From: Leishmania mexicana MHOM/GT/2001/U1103 | Taxonomy: Eukaryota; Euglenozoa; Kinetoplastea; Trypanosomatida; Trypanosomatidae | Direction: 5' to 3' | NCBI RefSeq assembly: GCF_000234665.1 | Contig: NC_018334.1 | Span: forward strand, 620,001 to 684,000 | DNA: 64,000 nucleotides | Shown here: positions 45,191-56,963 of the stretch, piece after piece | Layout of the letters: each line of letters opens with the position of its first letter | How positions within the stretch are numbered: position 1 is the stretch's first letter | Made by a program: the position numbers and the translations under genes | The notes under the pieces: model-generated | What the model was told of the DNA's origin: nothing | Databases searched by the model: none | Seen by the model: only the letters and a program-made list of their open reading frames with translations

Positions 45191-47386
45191 CGGAGAGAGC
45201 AGGGTATGGGAGATGGCGGTAGGCGGAAGTGTGCATCCACTCTCGAAGGAAATCCTTCGCCTCAGCAGAGGCGCCTCGTGTGATGCTGAGACGGGCATGA
45301 AAGAACGGGGACAGTGAAAAAGGTAACCGCAGTGATCGAGGCACACGTGGATTAGAAGATGCAGCCAAAAGCAGTGCAGGCGAAAACAACACAAAGAAAA
45401 TAAAAATATCCTCCAATCTGCGTGAAAGAGGAAGGTCGCATCACCGGCGGGTCGTCTTTCCGGGGAAGGCACACCCCGGCTGCAAGAAGCTCTCGAATAC
45501 GCCGAGAATATCGTCATGCACCCACACGCGCTCTGTCGTGGGTGCCCGCAGTCGATGTAGTCCACCCGCCTCACTGTACGGCTGTAAAGCGACCCGAGAG
45601 AAGAAAAACTGCACTCTGCCCCAGTTCGACTCGCCCACACGCGTGTCGGTCACGCGTGCTTCCAGCACCGAAGGACAAGAGAGAATGTTCAGGTCTAGGT
45701 GCCGGCGAAGATGTTTCGTCGGTGCGGTGGAACGATAACAGTGCCAGGAAAGGGAAGGGGAGAGGGAGAGACAGGCACCGAGGCGAAAGAAGGCAGGAAT
45801 GGATGCTGGATATCCATCGTGGGGCCGTGGAGGAAAAGGAGAATGAAATGTCCCACACGCGGCAGAAAAGGGATGCAAAGGTACCGTCATGTGATGCAGT
45901 GACAACAGCGAAAACGCGCAGTGGATGAGGATGGGAGACACCCACACAAAAGACGAAAGGGAGGGAGGCGGGTGAGTGGATGGGGAAATGGGAAGACGCA
46001 CAGCGCGAGAGAAAGCAAAACAAAAAGGTAGGGGGAGGAGGATGGGCCGGGACGGCAGAGAATGAAGAGCCCGAAAAAAAAAGAGCGTCGATGATGAGAT
46101 AGAAAGGCGAGTGGGGGATGGCGGGCAACGGCAGGGTTGGGGGGTAAGGTAAAAGCGATGTAGACCACAAAGAAGCGCAAAGAATAGGCGAGAATGAGAG
46201 GAGGGCAGGAGGAGGGACGGTGCTGAGCCTGGCGACCAAGGAGGAGCAGAAAGAAAGTTCGTCACTCCTGTGTGCGCTGCAGTCGCCCAAAAAAAAATAA
46301 AAATAAAAACAGGGAGAGAGAGGGAGAGAGAGAGGGACAAGCATGCCCTCGTCCGCAGGCAAGGTACGCCACCAAGGGGGAAAAAAAAAGAGGCGTCAAT
46401 GTGAAGAGCCAAGCAAAAAGCTCAAGAGAACGGCGGACGAGGACAAAAAAAAGCTGGCGAAGCGCATCCAGGGAGAGCGGTGAGTCGCCGTGCGGGGAAG
46501 AGGGGAGCAGCAGGTGACGCTGCGATGAGAGGCAAGCTGCCTATGCTAGGCAAGAAGACTCGCCATAGCAGGTTCGGCCCAGAACGTCCACCCATCTGCA
46601 TAGAAGCACACGCCATTCAAATTTATCATGGAATGCCTTCTGCTTTCGCTGTGTGTGTGTGTGTGCGTGCAAAATATTATGCGTCCCGAGCCCTGCACGA
46701 AGCGCAGGCTCGAAGAAAACGTAAGAAATGAGCGCACATACATCCATATCCGGACAAACAAGAAAGGTGTCAAAGCATGCTCGAAGAGTGCCTCTACCGC
46801 CCCCCACCCCATCAGCTGTTCCTGCACTCCGTGAGCGCCACAAACCACCGTTCCTCCCGTCGCTTTTCACCCACGGCGAGTCGCGAGAGGTCGCAGGGGC
46901 GCAGATGCGCCCCTGCGTGCCCGAAAAATGTAAGCCACGCAATGGAAAGACATCGAAGAAGCGTATGGGGCGACGCTGCAGGGGGGCGACGAAGGAGGGA
47001 GATAGAGAACTTGAGGCAGACCTGCAGCATGGGCACACCAAGTGCCCTTGTGAGGCGTAGAGGGAGGGAGAGCGAAAAGAAAAGAACGAATGAGCCGAGA
47101 AGGCGGAACCAACACCCTACCATGAGCAAACCAACAAGATGCGCGGAAGAAGTAGAGAGCACGATCCCCAGAAAGTGCTGCGCATGAGCATGAAAAAAGG
47201 GGAGGAGGGGGACGTGCACGAGCACATAGAGACACATACACATAAGCATGCGCATACGCGGCCGCCTCCACCTCGCAGACCACGCGGCAAGTAGTGCCCA
47301 GGCAATCATGGGCAGTGCGGGAACAGTGGGCGCACTCGCTCATTTCTCGAGCCTCCGCGACGTGGTACACGACTGTTTAAACAAAT

Positions 47387-47416
47387 ATGTGTGTGTATAT
47401 ATATATATATCTATAA
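47387..47416. repeat. GT/TA microsatellite
   Basis: A short GT run passing into about eight TA units. It lies in single-copy intergenic DNA between repeat B2 and the PSA gene at 48411-49673. Confidence 0.8.
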
Positions 47417-48410
47417 CAAGGACCAGAGAATAGTAGAACGTACTGCCGATCTACAAACCGGAGCTTGGCAGGCAAGCAATCATAATAAAGCGTGGCAAAG
47501 AATAGAGGCAAATGAAAGCAGGAGCCTCCTGCCTCCATCTTGGATGGGCAGGGGAGGACGGGAGGCACGGTTTAACGGAGATGCTCGACCATCCCAGCGG
47601 CGATGTTGTCTTTTGCTTTTGTTTTTTTTTTCGCCTTCGCGTCTGTTGCCTTCTCCGTTTCGTTTATTGTGTTCGTGCTCGTTCTTCTGGAGGGTGGGCA
47701 GAGGAGGCGGCAGAACATTCACGGCACTGCCTGCCTTGCCCTCGTTTGGCTTGACTTGCCTTGGCTCGGCTCTCTGAAGGTCCTTTGAAGAGAGAAGAAC
47801 ACAGAAAATAGCCTCACGACGACGTGGCTGGCGCTACACTGAGTAGAAACGCAATACCAAAAGGAAAAACCACAACGCTGAAAAAGAGGGCGGCGTGCCT
47901 GGAGAAGCCAGGCATCGATGTGCAGAGCGAATGAAACCCATCCAAGCGTCACCACATTAGCTTGCTGAGATTCATTGACGGAACACACCTTGCCGGTGCC
48001 CTGTCCTGTCGCATGCCCAAGCGAGTTCTACCACACACGCCGCCATGAGAGAGCGTACGCCCCGACATATGAGAAGTGCTGTCGGCCCTGGCAAGCAGTG
48101 CAACAGCGGATCGGCGTTGTTTCTTTGCACTTTTGCCCCTCTCGAACACGCGAGAGGGTGGGGTTTTCCAACACAGCGTATCGCATCACAAAGACCTACC
48201 CCGTTTTCCCAAAACCGCAAGCCATTCCTCCGCCAACCACTTCCTCACAAACCACATGCCTTGCTGCGAAGAGCAGCTGGCAGCGCACTTGCAAAGCAAA
48301 ACGGGGGGAGGGGGCTCAAAGCCTATAAATGCCATCACACGCGTACAGTGAGCTACAGCTCGGTCCCCATTGAGGGCGTTTTCGAGTACTTGCCTCAGTG
48401 CAGATTCACA

Positions 48411-49673
48411 CTACATCGACAAGAGAACAGCGGCAAGCACACCAAGGGACGCGGCTGCGTTAAACGCTGTCGATGACGGCGACGAAGCCCAATTAGCGCT
48501 GGGCCGCTTCATGCACCATTGCGCTGCCGTTACCATGTAGCCAGATGAGCACACGTCGCACCGCGTCGGGTTTCCGCGAACGCAGGTAATACAATGCGGC
48601 ACCTCGCACTCAGAAGGCGCCTCGGTCGTCGTGGTTGTCGGTGCCGCGGTCGTCGTGGTTGTCGGTGCCGCGGTCGTCGTGGTCGTCGGTGCCGCGGTCG
48701 TCGTGGTCGTCGGTGCCGCGGTCGTCGTGGTCGTCGGTGCCGCGGTCGTCGTGGTCGTCGGTGCCGCGGTCGTCGTGGTCGTCGGTGCCGCGGTCGTCGT
48801 GGTCGTCGGGACGCAGGGGTTAGCCGTGGCGCAGTCGGCGGCAGAGTTTTTGGGATCGACAGTCACCCGGAAGGATGCTCGCTTCCACGAGTCAGGGACG
48901 CAGCCGCAGAAGTTGTTGGCGATCGCCGAGAGCCTTCTCAATGCCGGCATCTGCGCCCATGACTCCGGGAAGCTACCAGTAAACTGGTTTTGATGCAGTT
49001 GGAGAATGTTCATAGAAGCCATGGAGCTCCACTCTGGTGGCAAAGTCCCACTGAGCTGAGTGTCGTACAAGATCAACGTGGCGAGAGAACTCATTGAGCT
49101 CCACAAGGCGGGCAGCGAGCCAGAGATTGACGTGCTCTGAAGTGAAATGAACGTCACCGCTTGCAGCGAGCCCCATGACGCAGGGAGAGTGCCAGACACG
49201 CTGGTGGATCCCACGTTAAGGGTGACGAGGTACTGCAGCTTTCCCCAGCTGCTCGGCAGCGTGCCACTGATCGAGGACTTTTGATCGAACAAGTAGATGG
49301 CTGTGATCATCACATTCGAGTAGTCCACATCATCGGGAAAATCAGGAAGCGTGCCTTCCACGCTGATGCCGCTGACTGTAAGTATGACAGTCGACTGGTA
49401 GCATGTCACACTCGACCACTTGCAGAAGTCTGTCCCGGTCCACCCCAGTGACGGTATCGCGTCAGCAAACGCCTGCAGAACCTTCAGAGTGTTTACTTTC
49501 TGTGCACTCGTGAATGAGTAGCGAGGTTCAGCAATGCCGAGCACCGCCTTCTCGGCTTGCACAGAGAAAGGCATGTCCACAGCCGCGTGGGCGACCGGGG
49601 CATCAGATCCGAGCAGCACGACAAGGATGCCCAGTGCCGCGGTTAAGAACGCACAGGCGAGACGCCGCAGCAT
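48411..49673 (-). CDS. PSA-2/GP46-type LRR surface antigen with TTTTTAAP stalk
   Basis: The frame is open from 49811, but I take the start at 49673 (420 residues). MLRRLACAFLTAALGILVVL there is a good signal peptide, and a strong pyrimidine tract of the transcript (plus-strand 49690-49740) lies just upstream of it. After the N-terminal cap (NTLKVLQAFADA, DFCKWSSVTC) come about seven LRRs of the SGTLPxxWxS type. The cysteine cap is FCGCVPDSW, followed by ADCATANPC. The stalk is seven perfect TTTTTAAP octapeptides plus TTTTTEAP (about residues 290-353). A cysteine module (CEVPHCITC, CDVCSSGY) follows. The end is GPI-like: polar SANWASSPSS, then a hydrophobic tail ending VLAAVLLSM. It is more diverged than the pair in repeat C and is single copy in the window. 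Likely location: GPI-anchored on the cell surface. Confidence 0.9.
   Translation of the reverse strand: MLRRLACAFLTAALGILVVLLGSDAPVAHAAVDMPFSVQAEKAVLGIAEPRYSFTSAQKVNTLKVLQAFADAIPSLGWTGTDFCKWSSVTCYQSTVILTVSGISVEGTLPDFPDDVDYSNVMITAIYLFDQKSSISGTLPSSWGKLQYLVTLNVGSTSVSGTLPASWGSLQAVTFISLQSTSISGSLPALWSSMSSLATLILYDTQLSGTLPPEWSSMASMNILQLHQNQFTGSFPESWAQMPALRRLSAIANNFCGCVPDSWKRASFRVTVDPKNSAADCATANPCVPTTTTTAAPTTTTTAAPTTTTTAAPTTTTTAAPTTTTTAAPTTTTTAAPTTTTTAAPTTTTTEAPSECEVPHCITCVRGNPTRCDVCSSGYMVTAAQWCMKRPSANWASSPSSTAFNAAASLGVLAAVLLSM
48616..48807 (-). repeat. 24-base minisatellite, 8 units, coding for TTTTT(A/E)AP
   Basis: Eight 24-base units in frame within the PSA gene. Seven encode TTTTTAAP and the first on the plus strand encodes TTTTTEAP. 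Units are nearly identical in DNA, differing mainly at one third-base position (GTTGTC versus GTCGTC), a sign of recent expansion or homogenisation. Confidence 0.93.
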
Positions 49674-49740
49674 CTTGCAGAGTGCCGCAGGTAGGAAATA
49701 GAACGAAAAAAAAAGAATGAGGGCGAATGAAAAAGCGGAA
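49674..49740 (-). promoter_or_regulatory. Candidate trans-splice acceptor region of the PSA gene
   Basis: On the transcript strand a roughly 50-base pyrimidine-rich stretch, including nine consecutive T, is followed by a segment without AG until the dinucleotide directly before the ATG (CTGCAAG then ATG). If that AG is used, the gene-specific leader would be empty and the mRNA would start with the spliced leader joined to the start codon. Use of an AG upstream of the tract cannot be excluded. Confidence 0.35.
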
Positions 49741-52399
49741 GAACCACGCCTTCTCAACGGTTGATGAGGAAGCGGTGCGAAGCGGCAAGCGCAGGATGCA
49801 GGAGTTGGCACACGCTCAGACAGCTATTCGTTAGCAAAGGCGTCGAAAGAAATGGCCAACAGACAAAAGACGGAGGAGCCCGCGAAAAATGGAAAGGAAA
49901 ACTGAGAAGAATAAAAGCGAGGTTGAATTCGCCTACGCGCCGCGAGTGTGGGGCACACAACGATGAAAACGGCACGCGCGCGCACGCGTGAAGAGGGGCG
50001 ACGGAAGTACGCCGGAAAATGGACAGGAAGGGCAGCAAAAGACGAAGGATGGGGCGGAGTGCGAGGAGGAGGTGTGGGAGCAGCGAGAGCCAGTGGGGAG
50101 TGTGAGAGGGTAATGAAGGCGAACGGTGAACACAAGAGGCGGGCCTTACTGTGCGAGTGCGTGAGAAGCGAGAAAGGGAGGGGTGCGCATAGTGCGTGTT
50201 CTGCTGGACAGCACCGGGGATGGTCGCGGGGGACGCAGCGGAGAAAGAGTAGCGATAGTAGGGTGTGGCGAGAGAGATGGCGTGGTGCATTGGTGCAGGC
50301 AGAAGAAGTCCAGGCATAGAGCGAGGGGAAGGGAGCACATGGAAAGACTCCAAAAGGCGGGAGATGGGCATGAGGGCGGCTGTCAGCAACGCCGTTTCGA
50401 AGCGCAGCACGACGTGTGTTAGCGGCATGACGGAACGGGAGAGGTTGGAAGGATAAGTTCAGAGAAAACGAGAGTAGGTGCGCGGGTGCGATTCCCTCAG
50501 CCAACTCTTTCCGTCCCCTGCAGAGCCGCACGCTGCCATCAACGCACGTACGTTGCCTTTCCTACGACTCTGTTGTTTCTCTCCCTATCTACAAATTCTG
50601 CCCACCCGCCGTGTTGCGTTCCGGTGCACTTCTGGCGTCCTCACCTGGCGCACAGATGTGTTGGAACAACTGAAACGAAAAAAGCTTCGCGTACGCCGGG
50701 GCTTTCAAACGATGTGTTCTCCTTTCGTACCTTTTTTTTGTTTGTTTTGGGGTTGCTGTCTCCAACTATTTCGCGTATTGTTTCGCCCGGTGAACGGCGG
50801 CACCGTCGCCATCGAGCCCCTTCATCATATCCACTGCGTCCAGGGACCTTCGCTTTTCCCATGAGTTCCGCGACGTCCTTTTCAGTGCTTGAAAGGAGGC
50901 GCAAGTGCATGTATGCCGTCTGCTGTCCGATCGACTTCGTCCCCACGCTATGCTGTCCACCTAAAAGCGTGCAAACATATTATGTCAAGAGCGAGTCGCC
51001 GTCCCCACCGTTACGCGGCACACCACTCCTTTTTCCCTTCGGTGCCATGTTTCGCATCACACACACACACACCTCCAGTTCGCCGTCTGCTAGGCAGGAC
51101 GTGCGCGATGCACGGCGGGGGGAGGGGAGGGGGGAGGGATGAGTTCGACTACCCCCACACGTTGGGAGATGGACAGGCACGGACAGAGTCAGAGGGGATA
51201 GGGGAGGGAGGAGTGGTGGGCGCAACACCCAAAACAGAACGATATGGCGCATTCCCATCGAGAAGGACGCACCAGAAGAAAGGGGAGAAAAAAGGTGCAG
51301 AGCACACCGCTACAAGTGACATGAAGGGAAACGCACAGGAACGGCTGTCCGCGGATGTAGACATGTGAATGCGCGTAGGGTTACTGACAGAGCTCGTGTG
51401 AGCCCCCGCCTCCTCCTCACGCACACACACACGATGCGTGTAAAATCTTCACAGGCAGTTGTAGGCGCCGTCGGACTTGCACGGGGCGAGCCCACGCAGA
51501 AGCGCGCGCACTTCACACCCCATCGCGTAAAACGGGGAAAAAAAGAAAACATAACGCACAGCAGTAGTTCGTTGAGGAAAGCGTGTGAGGACACGGCAGC
51601 GCTGAGGTAAAGGAAAGCGGCGACGCGAGGGGAGGCGTCAGTAGCCGTTCGATAAACGAAAAAGACACCACAAGACGCGCACAGGTGCGCACAACCCCAA
51701 CAACAGGCGAAGAGATGAAGCAGTAACGAGGCACAGATCATAGGAATAATGAATATAGGTATATATATATATATACTTATATACTTATATATTAGTCAAT
51801 AAATATTTACATGTATACGAGCAATCCCCTCCCTGGTAACGACGCCATGCCGTGAGAGGGAGGGAAGAAGCAGGCGAAGAAGGAAAAGGCTAAGCGCGCA
51901 ACACACACGCGCTGTTTTTTTGTGGCAGATCGTCTGCGTCGAATGAGCGAGTGGGTGAGTGGGCACGGCGCAACGGGAGGGAAGCGGAGGATAAACTCCC
52001 TTTGTTGGCTTGATCATTGGCCGCCCTTGAAACACACTGTGTGTCTGTGTGTGTTCTCTGTTCTCCTCACATCCAGTTGATCACATCACCGTCACTCTAT
52101 TTATCGTCAGGGCGATCGACAGCACCAATGGATATATATATATATGTGTGTATAGATAGAGGGGGAAAGCTCAAGGCTAGTGACAACACAGCTGAAGAGA
52201 TTCGATGAATGGAAGCCGCACAGCTCTGCTACAAGAACAATCGCACGTGAAACATGTCGCCACGAGTGAGGGGGTAAACGCGAGGAGGATGAAGAGGGCT
52301 GGCACGGGTGGAGAGAGCGAAACTTTTTATAAAGAAGCGCTGGACAAGCAGAGAGACGCAGAGAAGAGCAAAGACGTGCACATCTCCGTTCCTCCCCCC
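49741..52399. other. Intergenic interval upstream of the TTTTTAAP PSA gene
   Basis: No gene is supported. The part at 49750-50450 is purine-rich on the plus strand, as expected upstream of a splice site. AT-rich microsatellites lie at 51752-51794 and 52131-52156. Frames up to 235 codons on the minus strand translate into Ser/Pro/Phe/His-rich sequence without family resemblance. Confidence 0.6.
51752..51794. repeat. AT-rich microsatellite
   Basis: A run of about nine TA units followed by repeats of ACTTAT. It is one of the few AT-rich spots in the window and lies in intergenic DNA. Confidence 0.8.
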
Positions 52400-53011
52400 C
52401 CCATCACCATCGGCACCGCCTCCTCCCTTTGTTTTCTGATGCCTGTGCCAGAAAGCGCAGCGCAATCAAGGCAGCCGAGACCGCGCCCTGGTGATCAAGT
52501 TTTTGTAGAGCAGCAGCCACGTTAGTGCGCGCCTGCTACACCACTCGACCGGGAGCGTACTGGTGAGAGCGCCTTTGCACATGGAAGCACACTGCATTCT
52601 TGACTGCCTCTCCCCAAAACTCGGCGGAGGCACACCGATTGCCGATAGAGGCGAGGTGGATGCTTTCGCCCCTCCCCCACATCCGGCGCCACAGCTGGCA
52701 GTAAACCACCAGCCGAGATCACGCCCGCATAGAGACAGACGTCCCATCATAGCGTTGTCCACATACGACCAGTGGCGGGAGTTTCCCAACGTAAAATCCG
52801 CCAGAAACGAATTCGACGCGGTAAGTGCGTTCAAGAATTTTCGAGTGCGGGCCTTGTGTGCTGCGGTGTCGCTGTCGTCGCTCGCGACGTCTCCAAGGAC
52901 GCGCATGGGCAAGCGCAAGAGCAGCACGCTGAGAAGAAGAAGCCCCGTTTGTGGCCAATCGTGGCCGCACGCGGGGCCGAGTGTCCTCTTGATGCGCTTC
53001 TCAGGACCCAT
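52400..53011 (-). pseudogene. Decayed LRR surface-antigen gene related to the one at 58376-59284
   Basis: The minus-strand frame 52466-53011 (181 codons) starts with a possible signal peptide core (LLLLSVLLLRLPMRVLG). It then reads ARTRKFLNALTAS, matching NTRKFLQAFVDA of the gene at 58376-59284. Further on it has PPSFGERQSR and LTSTLPVEWCSRRALTWLLL, matching PASWGSLTR and LTGTLPPEWAQMKAAKWFLL there. The frame ends two residues into the next repeat (YKNLIT versus YRNELT). A shifted frame continues LRFLAQASEN, comparable to LRYMTWACLDDN. Conserved W and G positions of the LRRs are lost and the cysteine cap is missing. I read it as a frameshifted remnant. A short secreted product from the intact 181-codon frame cannot be excluded. 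Confidence 0.65.
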
Positions 53012-56000
53012 AACTCGCTGGAGCTCTCACACGGGTGTACTCGTGCCCGCACCCGTCTGCGGCGTTCTGTGTGTGGCAGTCTCTTGCCGTGTACATGCAT
53101 GCGCACCCGCGTTGCTGTGGGCATTAGATGAGGAGAGTCGCCCAAAAGGCAGAGGAAAAAGAATGAAGCAAGGGAGGGGGTGGGGTGGGGAACGCCAGCG
53201 ACGCGCACAAGGAGGTACGGTGAGACACAGGTGGAGGAAGAGAGGAACGTGGTGAGGAGCTGCGCCGGCATGGCCAAAGTACAGAGGAGAGGCCACATAA
53301 GAGAGCAAGTGCTTCCGCCAAGGCCGAGTGCAAGACGGACCTCTGCGCCACTCGCAACACATCAATACCTCTCTTCCGCGTGCATGCGCACATGTTCCTT
53401 TGGGAACGTGCGAGCCACCTCGTGCGTCGCATCCTTTTCTTTTGGATTTGAGGGGCACTCGTCGTCCCCCTCTCCGCGAGCTGCGTGCGCAGTGAGAGGG
53501 GGAGGAAGTGGCGGGGCCAGGCAAAAGGGAGCGCGCATCCGCCTGTATGGACTCCACCTCTTCCTCCTAAAAGAGAGCACAAGGCGCAAGCAGCTCCAGC
53601 TATCGACTCCGACGCCCATGGCGTGCGTAGAGCTTCTGCCTCCTCTTCCCCCCACTCTCGCTTTGCTGCGCGAGCTGGTTCGGCTGAAGTCCTCCTCCTC
53701 TTTCCTCAGTTTCACTGGGTGAAGCCTGTGTAGAAGCTGACAGCGACGCTTCGGAGTGTCCGAGCTTTCATTGTTTTCTTTTCGTTTTTTTTTCGTTTGC
53801 GCAGCGCGTCGTTGTGCTGTGGCTTGCAGAGAGGCCATGGTGCCATGTTCACTAGGGCGCCTGTATCCTGTGTGCGGCAACGCGCCTCGAATCTGATGCA
53901 CCCCCGGGGGGAGGGGCTGCCCACATCCGTTTCCTTTCCGATTTTCGCTCAGTTGGCCGCGACTGCGGACCCGCCTCTGCTTGGCGAGCGCCACAAAGCA
54001 AGGCCGTGAGAAAAATGGGCAATGGGTTGCACCTGGTGCGTCACACCGTGGTAGATGTACGCAGCCGTGTACATGTACACGCGCTCCCAGACGCCTCAAA
54101 AACAGACAGGCAAACGCATGTGCACAGAGGGAGATATAAGTAGAACACGCAGGAGAAAGACACGCGCGATATATCAGAAAGCACACGCGCACTCACGCTC
54201 CGCCTGAGACTACTGCTCCTTCACGCCCTCCCCTCCATCCCACTCGAGTCAGTTTCTAGCGGCCACCGCTTGCGACACACTCGCCGCCGCCCTCTTCCCC
54301 TCTACCAATCATACTGCTGCCTCTTCGCTGATCTCTGATACACGGCGACAACTCATCCCGTCTGCTCCTTCTCCCGTTACACGGGGGAAGAGGGGGGAGG
54401 GGCACGAGGCGACACCATGGCCTCGAGAGCAACAGTATTCTCAGGAGAGAGACCAGTACAACAGTGAGGAAGGGAGGGGAGGGTGACCCGCAAACAAGGA
54501 GAAGTGCCGGGCGCTGACCGAAAAAAAAGGGAAAGAAACATGAGCGGGTGCACCCTCGATGCCCACGCGCTCGCAGCTGTGCCGCCCGACCGGATTAACG
54601 CGAGAACGAGAGGAGCATATGAGTACCAGCTAGACAAGGAGAGAAAGCAGCCGAGCGAACACGTGACAGAAGAAGCCCTGGCTGAAGTTCTTCGATGGAT
54701 GGCGCATAGGCCGACCACAACGAGGACAAATAAGGGAGGGAGGAGGGCTGGAAAACAAAACAAAAACAAATCCCAGCACCAAGCCGTGGGGTGGCGCGCA
54801 CTCTCTCTTTTCCTTCCCACAACAGGCGGAGCGGAAAGGGGAGGAGGAGGAGGAGGAGGAGTGGGGGGATCGATGGAGAGGCGAGAGTGAGAGGAAGAGG
54901 GAAAGACTACCGTGAAAAGCAAACAAGGACACGAACAGGAAAAGATTCCCCGCAAGAGAAACAAGCAAACAAACGTTTTACACGGGGTGGGAAGGAGGAG
55001 GGGGAGCACGGAGGAGCACACAGCAAAAGCAAAGCCCGTGACGCGGGCCCGGGAACAAAAAAAAAGAAAGGCATGAGCAAGCAGAGAAACGATAAGGGCG
55101 GCAAAAGTGGCGACGCATCACGAGCGCACAGCAGCGAAGGGCGACGACGTCGAAAGAGGTTGGAGGTGTGGGCAGAAAGAACGGGGAGAAGGAAGAAGAG
55201 GGGGGAGGGAGGCAACTTCTCTGTTTTCTTCTTCCGCTCCTGTGGGCCAAGGAGCCGGGCGGGTTGGACGTGGGGCTTCAGCTAAACTGCTTGCACTCTT
55301 TAACCACCTAGCTGAACTGCCGGGGGTGTCACGAGGGCACCACCTGAAAACGTCCATGTTGCACGTGCGCACGTGTGAGTCCGAAAAGCCTTTGGCTCCG
55401 CGTGCCTCGGAAACTGAACACAGTTGCCGCGTATAAGAGTGGGGAAGGGGGTGGGCAAAGGAGAGTTAAGGTTCGAGGGACATACGACGCCATTCCGATG
55501 GGAGAGGCGCCTCCTCACCAACCTGCTGTCCTGGCAAGTCACACATGCACATGCGCGCTTACCAAGCACGAGCACTGGGGCACACGTCAGCACACGCCGC
55601 AGCGCACTTGCAGTGCGCACAACAAACGATGGTACGTCGAAGAGAGCCGAAAGCAAACGAAACGGCAAAGGACTGGTCTGGTCCGCCGCATGCATATTCC
55701 AGCGCACAAGGTGGAGAGAGCGCCGGCCTCATCCCACCTCATCGTGCCTGCGCGGCGTCCCCGCTTCCCCTGTTGCAATATTTTATCCTCCCTTTCGTTT
55801 GTCTTTCCCTCCTGCAGGCTGTCCCCTCACTCCCCTCCCCCTCCACCCAATGACCCCCTCTTCCCTTCACGCGCTTCTTCGCGCGCCCTCCCCTCTCGCT
55901 CGCATCACGAGAGACCGCCGTGCGACAGTAAAAGAAGAGAGAGATTCGGAGGGAGGGGGAGGGGGGAGGAGGAGAGGGAGAGGACGCACCGCCGCGTTGC

Positions 56001-56129
56001 AGACTTCTCTTTCCTGCTTCAGGGCGCATGAAAGAAAAGGCAGGAGCACGTGATGTGATGAGCACGAGCACGTGAAAAGGGAAAACACACAGATACACAC
56101 AACGCAACGCAAACGAAAAAGCCAACAAA

Positions 56130-56212
56130 GAGGGAGAGGGAGAGGGAGAGGGAGAGGGAGAGGGAAGAGGGGAGAGGGAGAGGGAGAGGGAGAGGGAGAG
56201 GGAGAGGGGGGA
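56130..56212. repeat. GAGGGA hexamer array
   Basis: About 13 units of a purine hexamer, interrupted once near 56165. On the transcript strand this is a continuous CTCCCT tract of about 80 bases. Confidence 0.85.
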
Positions 56213-56936
56213 GGGTCGAGGCACAGCGGGGAGGGATACACACGCCCAACCGTGAGCCCCATTCAGGGAAGAGAGATGGCGCAAACCTTTAGCAGAAGAA
56301 TAAACAAAGTAAGAAGGCAGAAGAACGGACGAAGATCAATATTTGGAGAGAGGGAGAGACAGACAGGGGGAGGGAAAGAACGGGTGATCTATCCTCCTAG
56401 GCGATCCCCCTCAAAGAACTTGACAATACTCGAGGCAGAGACGGGCAGAGAGAGAGAGTCAGACAACATCCTCACACCACATTTAGAGAGTAGGAGGCAG
56501 CCTGTGCTTTGCTAGCCAAGGTGGCCTGTCGCTGCTGCACTGATATCCTGCCCCTCTCTCCCATCCCCCCTCCCCCTCTCTGCGCTGCTTTCCTTGTCGA
56601 AACATTCTTCACGCATGCAATCCCATGTCCACTCGCGAAGCAGAAAAGGAAAAAAAAAGAATGGCGTGCATCTGGTACACTGCCGCTTCATGTTGCCTTT
56701 CGTTTGGGGAGTGGGGGGAGTGTGAGGGGGGGGGGAATGGGGGGAGGGCGGCCAGGTGACAAGACACCGGGAGCAAGGAGTAGACAAGGAAACGAGAACG
56801 AGAGCACAGCAGGCGGATATACGAAGGCGGACATGGCACGAAATAAGACAGAGACACTAACATGAACAAATAAGGACACAAAAGAGAGAAGCAGGAGGGA
56901 GGTGGGCACACATGCAGGCGCACCAGTTGCATGAGC

Positions 56937-56963
56937 CACACACACACACACACACACACACAC
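56937..56963. repeat. CA dinucleotide microsatellite
   Basis: About 13 uninterrupted CA units in intergenic DNA. Confidence 0.85.

Larger units (their letters stand above)
42282..48410. other. Intergenic interval upstream of the PSA pair
   Basis: This comprises the rest of repeat C2, single-copy sequence at 43528-43742, repeat B2 to 45190, and then about 3.2 kb of single-copy sequence. The stretch 45750-46540 is strongly purine-rich on the plus strand, and a GT/TA microsatellite lies at 47387-47416. No gene is supported. Minus-strand frames at 45441-46412 and 46541-47041 translate into Phe/Leu/Pro/Ser-rich sequence typical of pyrimidine-rich untranslated RNA. Confidence 0.6.

Noticed and set aside
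48616..48807. Regular short repeats resembling a CRISPR array
   Set aside because: The units are contiguous 24-base coding repeats with no unique spacers, in a eukaryotic surface-antigen gene.
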